Position numbers and translations under genes: made by a program
In this document: positions 50,929-53,428 of the stretch, in pieces
Layout: every line of letters begins with the position of its first letter
Position numbering within the stretch: position 1 is the first letter of the stretch
The notes under the pieces: model-generated
The model's input: only the letters and a program-made list of their open reading frames with translations
Told to the model about the DNA's origin: nothing
Databases searched by the model: none
Assembly: GCA_964431545.1 (NCBI GenBank)
Contig: CAYSLC010000009.1
Coordinates: 1-53,428 of the forward strand
From: CAYSLC01 sp964431545
GTDB taxonomy: Bacteria; Desulfobacterota; Desulfobacteria; Desulfobacterales; JAABSP01
DNA length: 53,428 nt
Direction: 5' to 3'

Positions 50929-53428
50929 ATGGCCCATCCGGAAGAGACGCAAAGCCCCGAACGGGGCGAGGTGGCCCTGGAGGGGGGGACCTACGAGATC
51001 ATCCGGAACCGCCTCACGGCAAAGGGCCGGGAGCTGCGGTCCCGGATGGACCGGCTCAACGAGAACCGGAAGGCGGTCTTCGGTTCCGTCGACTTCGGCC
51101 TCCGGAGCACCGATCGAATCTCCACCCAAAACAACTGCATGCCCCGGGACATGGTCTCCCTGGACGGGTCCCGGTTCCTCTTCGGGTACAACGTCCACAT
51201 GGGTCTCAAATCGGAGACCGGGCTGTCGGACGTCTTTTCCGCCTACGAGTACCGGGAGGAGACCTTCCACGAGATCCCCGCCGAGATGTTGGCGGACGAG
51301 CGGTTCCGGAAGGACTTCCAGAGCCTCTACAAGTACTACCGGGAGACCCGGTTCGTCAAGTTCTCGGTGATCGGACCCCATCTGTTCATGGTCTTCCGGG
51401 TGGGCAAATCGGCCGCCGACATCAAGACGTTCAAGTGGCGCCTGGAGGACGGGGTCCTCCGGTACGTGGACAACCGGAGCGACCACGAATACACGTTCCC
51501 GCCCCAGCACGGGTACACCTGGACCCGGACCCACCGGGACCTCCACCGGTTCGGGAAGTTCCCCCACATCTCCATCGAGGACCGCCTCTTCGTGGAGGCG
51601 GTGGGCGGCGACATCACCTTCAAGGTGGAAGACAACACGGACAGCGGCCACGGCATCTACGCCGAGCCGGTGGACAATCCGGACCAGACCCTCGACGACG
51701 CCGAGATCTTCTACGCGGCCCTGGGCCACATCATCCTGGTACGGATCAAGCCCTACCTGGAGGAATCCTTCCGGTACTTCATCTTCAACGAGAAGACCCG
51801 GGAGGTCCACCGGGTGGACGCCATCGCCGACGCCTGCGTGCGGCTGCCGGATGATCAGGGATTGATCTTCTCCAACGGCTACTACCTGGCCTCGGGCGAA
51901 CTCAAGCAGTACGAGTCGGGCCTCACCGGCATGGTCTTTGAGAACAAGGTCCCCTCGGCCAACGGGGAGGACTTCCTCTACGCCTTCCACCAGCCCGAAT
52001 CGGGGGACTACGTGCTCTTCTCCTACAACATCGTGGAACAAAAGGTGGACAACCCGGTGCCCTGCAACGGGTATTCGCTGTTCGACAGCGGGGAGATGCT
52101 CCTGTTCAAGGCCAGCTACGAGCCGGCCCGCCACCACGTGGTCCAGGTCTGGGAGACCCCCTACATGTCCACCGACTACGCCCTGTCGACCAAGACCGAC
52201 CACGGCGACTCGTTCCTCTACAAGATCGGCAACCCGCCCATCGTCCGGTGCATGGCCGAGTGCAACGAACTCCTCAAGCTCATCGGCCGGGAGGAGGTCT
52301 ACGCCGGGCTCTACGTGGATCTGGCCAAGAAGGCCGGAAACATCGCCGACGCCTACTTCTGGATCGACCGGCCCGAGACGGGAAATCTCAAGGAGGTGCT
52401 CCTGGAGATCCGGGCGGCCGCCGTGGGGGCGGTGGACGAGTTCGAGAAGGTGGTCCGGCTCAAAAAACATACCGCCGCCGAAGTGGCCCGGGTCCGGGAC
52501 CGGAGCGGGGAGATCCTGGAGGCGGCCCGGACCCGGACCATGGACCGCATCGACCGGTTCGTGGAGACCCTCTCCGAGCTGCGGGGGGTCCGGGGCGAGA
52601 TCATCTCCCTGAAGGAGCTGCGGTATGTGGATTTGGAGGCCGTGGCGGCGCTGGAAGAGGAGGTGGTCTCGGCCACCGAGGACCTCTCCGAGCGGTGCGT
52701 CCGTTTCCTGCTCACCCCCGAGGCCCTGGACCCATACGAGGCCCGGGTCTCGGAGATCCAGGAGCGGATCGACGACCTGACCAAGACGGCCGATGCCGAC
52801 CGGCTGGGGGAGGAGGTGGACGCGGCCTCCGCCGGTCTGGAGATGCTCATCGACATCGTCTCCAATCTCAGAATCGAGGATCCCACCCAGACCACGCGGA
52901 TCATCGACGCCGTCTCGGAGATCTACTCCCGGATCAACACCGTCAAGGCGGCTCTGAAGACCAAACGGAAGAATCTCCAGAGCACCGAGGGGATCGCCGA
53001 GTTCAACGCCCAGATGAAGCTCCTCAACCAGAGCGTGGTCAATTACCTGGACATCGCCGACACCCCGGAGAAGTGCGAGGAGTATCTCACCAAGGTCATG
53101 GTGGCGGTGGAGGAGCTGGAGGGGCGGTTCTCCGACTTCGATGAATTCATCGTGGAACTTTCGGAAAAGCGGGACGAACTCTACAACGCCTTCGAGACCC
53201 GGAAGCTCGCCCTGGTGGAGGCCCGGAACCGGCGGGCCACCGCCCTGATGAGCGCGGCGGAGCGGATCCTGAAAGGGGTGCGGAACCGGGCATCGGCCAT
53301 GGCCGACGTGGACGCCATCAACGCCTACTTCGCCTCGGACCTGATGATCGAGAAGATCCGGAACATCGTGGAACAGCTCCTGGAACTGGACGACACGGTG
53401 AAGGCCGATGACATCCAGTCCCGGCTCA
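50929..53428 (+). CDS. Giant 'DNA repair ATPase' family protein, 3' end beyond window
   Basis: 833 residues are visible and the frame is still open at the window end. The start is ATG, about 8 nt after AAGGAG, 6 bp after the flotillin stop. The N-terminal 500 residues form a beta-rich domain with segments I recall from actinobacterial proteins annotated as DNA repair ATPases: TDRISTQNNCMPRDMV, FLFGYNVHMGLKSETGLSDV and GGDITFKVEDNTDSGHGIYA. From about residue 520 it becomes a long charged coiled coil. I see no Walker A motif in the visible part, so the ATPase domain must lie downstream. The DNA repair label is an annotation name, not proven. Tight linkage to YqiJ and flotillin genes suggests a membrane-associated machine. 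Confidence 0.85.
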   Translation, partial: MAHPEETQSPERGEVALEGGTYEIIRNRLTAKGRELRSRMDRLNENRKAVFGSVDFGLRSTDRISTQNNCMPRDMVSLDGSRFLFGYNVHMGLKSETGLSDVFSAYEYREETFHEIPAEMLADERFRKDFQSLYKYYRETRFVKFSVIGPHLFMVFRVGKSAADIKTFKWRLEDGVLRYVDNRSDHEYTFPPQHGYTWTRTHRDLHRFGKFPHISIEDRLFVEAVGGDITFKVEDNTDSGHGIYAEPVDNPDQTLDDAEIFYAALGHIILVRIKPYLEESFRYFIFNEKTREVHRVDAIADACVRLPDDQGLIFSNGYYLASGELKQYESGLTGMVFENKVPSANGEDFLYAFHQPESGDYVLFSYNIVEQKVDNPVPCNGYSLFDSGEMLLFKASYEPARHHVVQVWETPYMSTDYALSTKTDHGDSFLYKIGNPPIVRCMAECNELLKLIGREEVYAGLYVDLAKKAGNIADAYFWIDRPETGNLKEVLLEIRAAAVGAVDEFEKVVRLKKHTAAEVARVRDRSGEILEAARTRTMDRIDRFVETLSELRGVRGEIISLKELRYVDLEAVAALEEEVVSATEDLSERCVRFLLTPEALDPYEARVSEIQERIDDLTKTADADRLGEEVDAASAGLEMLIDIVSNLRIEDPTQTTRIIDAVSEIYSRINTVKAALKTKRKNLQSTEGIAEFNAQMKLLNQSVVNYLDIADTPEKCEEYLTKVMVAVEELEGRFSDFDEFIVELSEKRDELYNAFETRKLALVEARNRRATALMSAAERILKGVRNRASAMADVDAINAYFASDLMIEKIRNIVEQLLELDDTVKADDIQSRL

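Noticed and set aside
49137..51854. Same-strand 905-codon frame overlapping the flotillin and ATPase genes
   Set aside because: It has low-complexity Gly/Arg/Gln composition and spans two genes in a different frame. No ribosome site or domain supports it.
49201..52470. Very long open frame on the minus strand across the flotillin and giant ATPase genes
   Set aside because: It is rich in Gly, Pro, His and Leu with no domain, and antisense to two well-supported genes. It is a by-product of GC-rich codon use, as are the similar long antisense frames at 2072-4198, 4591-7590, 7554-9935 and 33704-36859.
1..53428. tRNA, rRNA, CRISPR, insertion sequence or prophage content
   Set aside because: By eye I found no T-arm motif in a cloverleaf context, no regular repeat-spacer array, no transposase or integrase and no terminal repeats. 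A covariance-model or repeat scan could still find small items.

Overview
The window is GC-rich, densely coded Gram-negative chromosomal DNA, most likely from a member of the Desulfobacterota (former Deltaproteobacteria). LpxC and RfaE2 imply a lipopolysaccharide outer membrane. The DUF4390-NtrY-NtrX order, the DUF4416-YicC-RemA-like-Gmk order, a LysR regulator resembling the selenium-metabolism type, and the many sensor kinases all fit that phylum. The species cannot be named from sequence alone. I see no rRNA, tRNA, CRISPR array, insertion sequence or prophage.

Layout. 67-1934 (+): a Pmp3-type membrane peptide and a secreted protein with an HExxH zinc-peptidase signature, behind a structured leader. 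1961-11344 (-): operon comM, a TPR-RlpA fusion, glnE and glnD; the last two are the enzymes that sense nitrogen status through PII and adenylylate glutamine synthetase. 11828-19158 (+): lpxC, a DUF4390 protein, the NtrY/NtrX pair, rsmD, coaD and a LysR regulator. The two nitrogen loci are divergent and share a 483-bp intergenic region. 19258-23055: divergent malQ and glgX for glycogen or maltodextrin breakdown. 23090-29510: DUF368 transporter-like protein and pcm, a K+ channel with RCK domain, 5-formyl-THF cyclo-ligase, serS and thrC.

29530-36703 is signalling-rich. A leftward operon encodes a PAS kinase that lacks its phospho-acceptor histidine, an MBL hydrolase and a retropepsin-like protease. 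It diverges from an unrecognised 260-residue protein followed by a large hybrid kinase. 36886-40109 (+) holds small accessory genes: a secreted NTF2-sized protein, a DUF1232-DnaJ fusion, a flavin reductase, a 56-residue basic protein and a DHH phosphoesterase. 40134-47913 (-) is a long leftward run beginning at a Trm112-like gene: DUF4416, yicC, RemA-like, gmk, rlmB, icd, rfaE2, pgeF, a lipoprotein and a REC-kinase. Several junctions are 4-nt start/stop overlaps.

48160 to the end (+) is the most unusual part. A YqiJ-type membrane protein, a long YqiK-type flotillin and the first 833 residues of a giant protein of the so-called DNA repair ATPase family sit in one tight operon. This looks like a membrane-scaffold plus coiled-coil ATPase module of unknown role, and it is my best candidate for an under-described system. 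The ATPase gene runs off the window.
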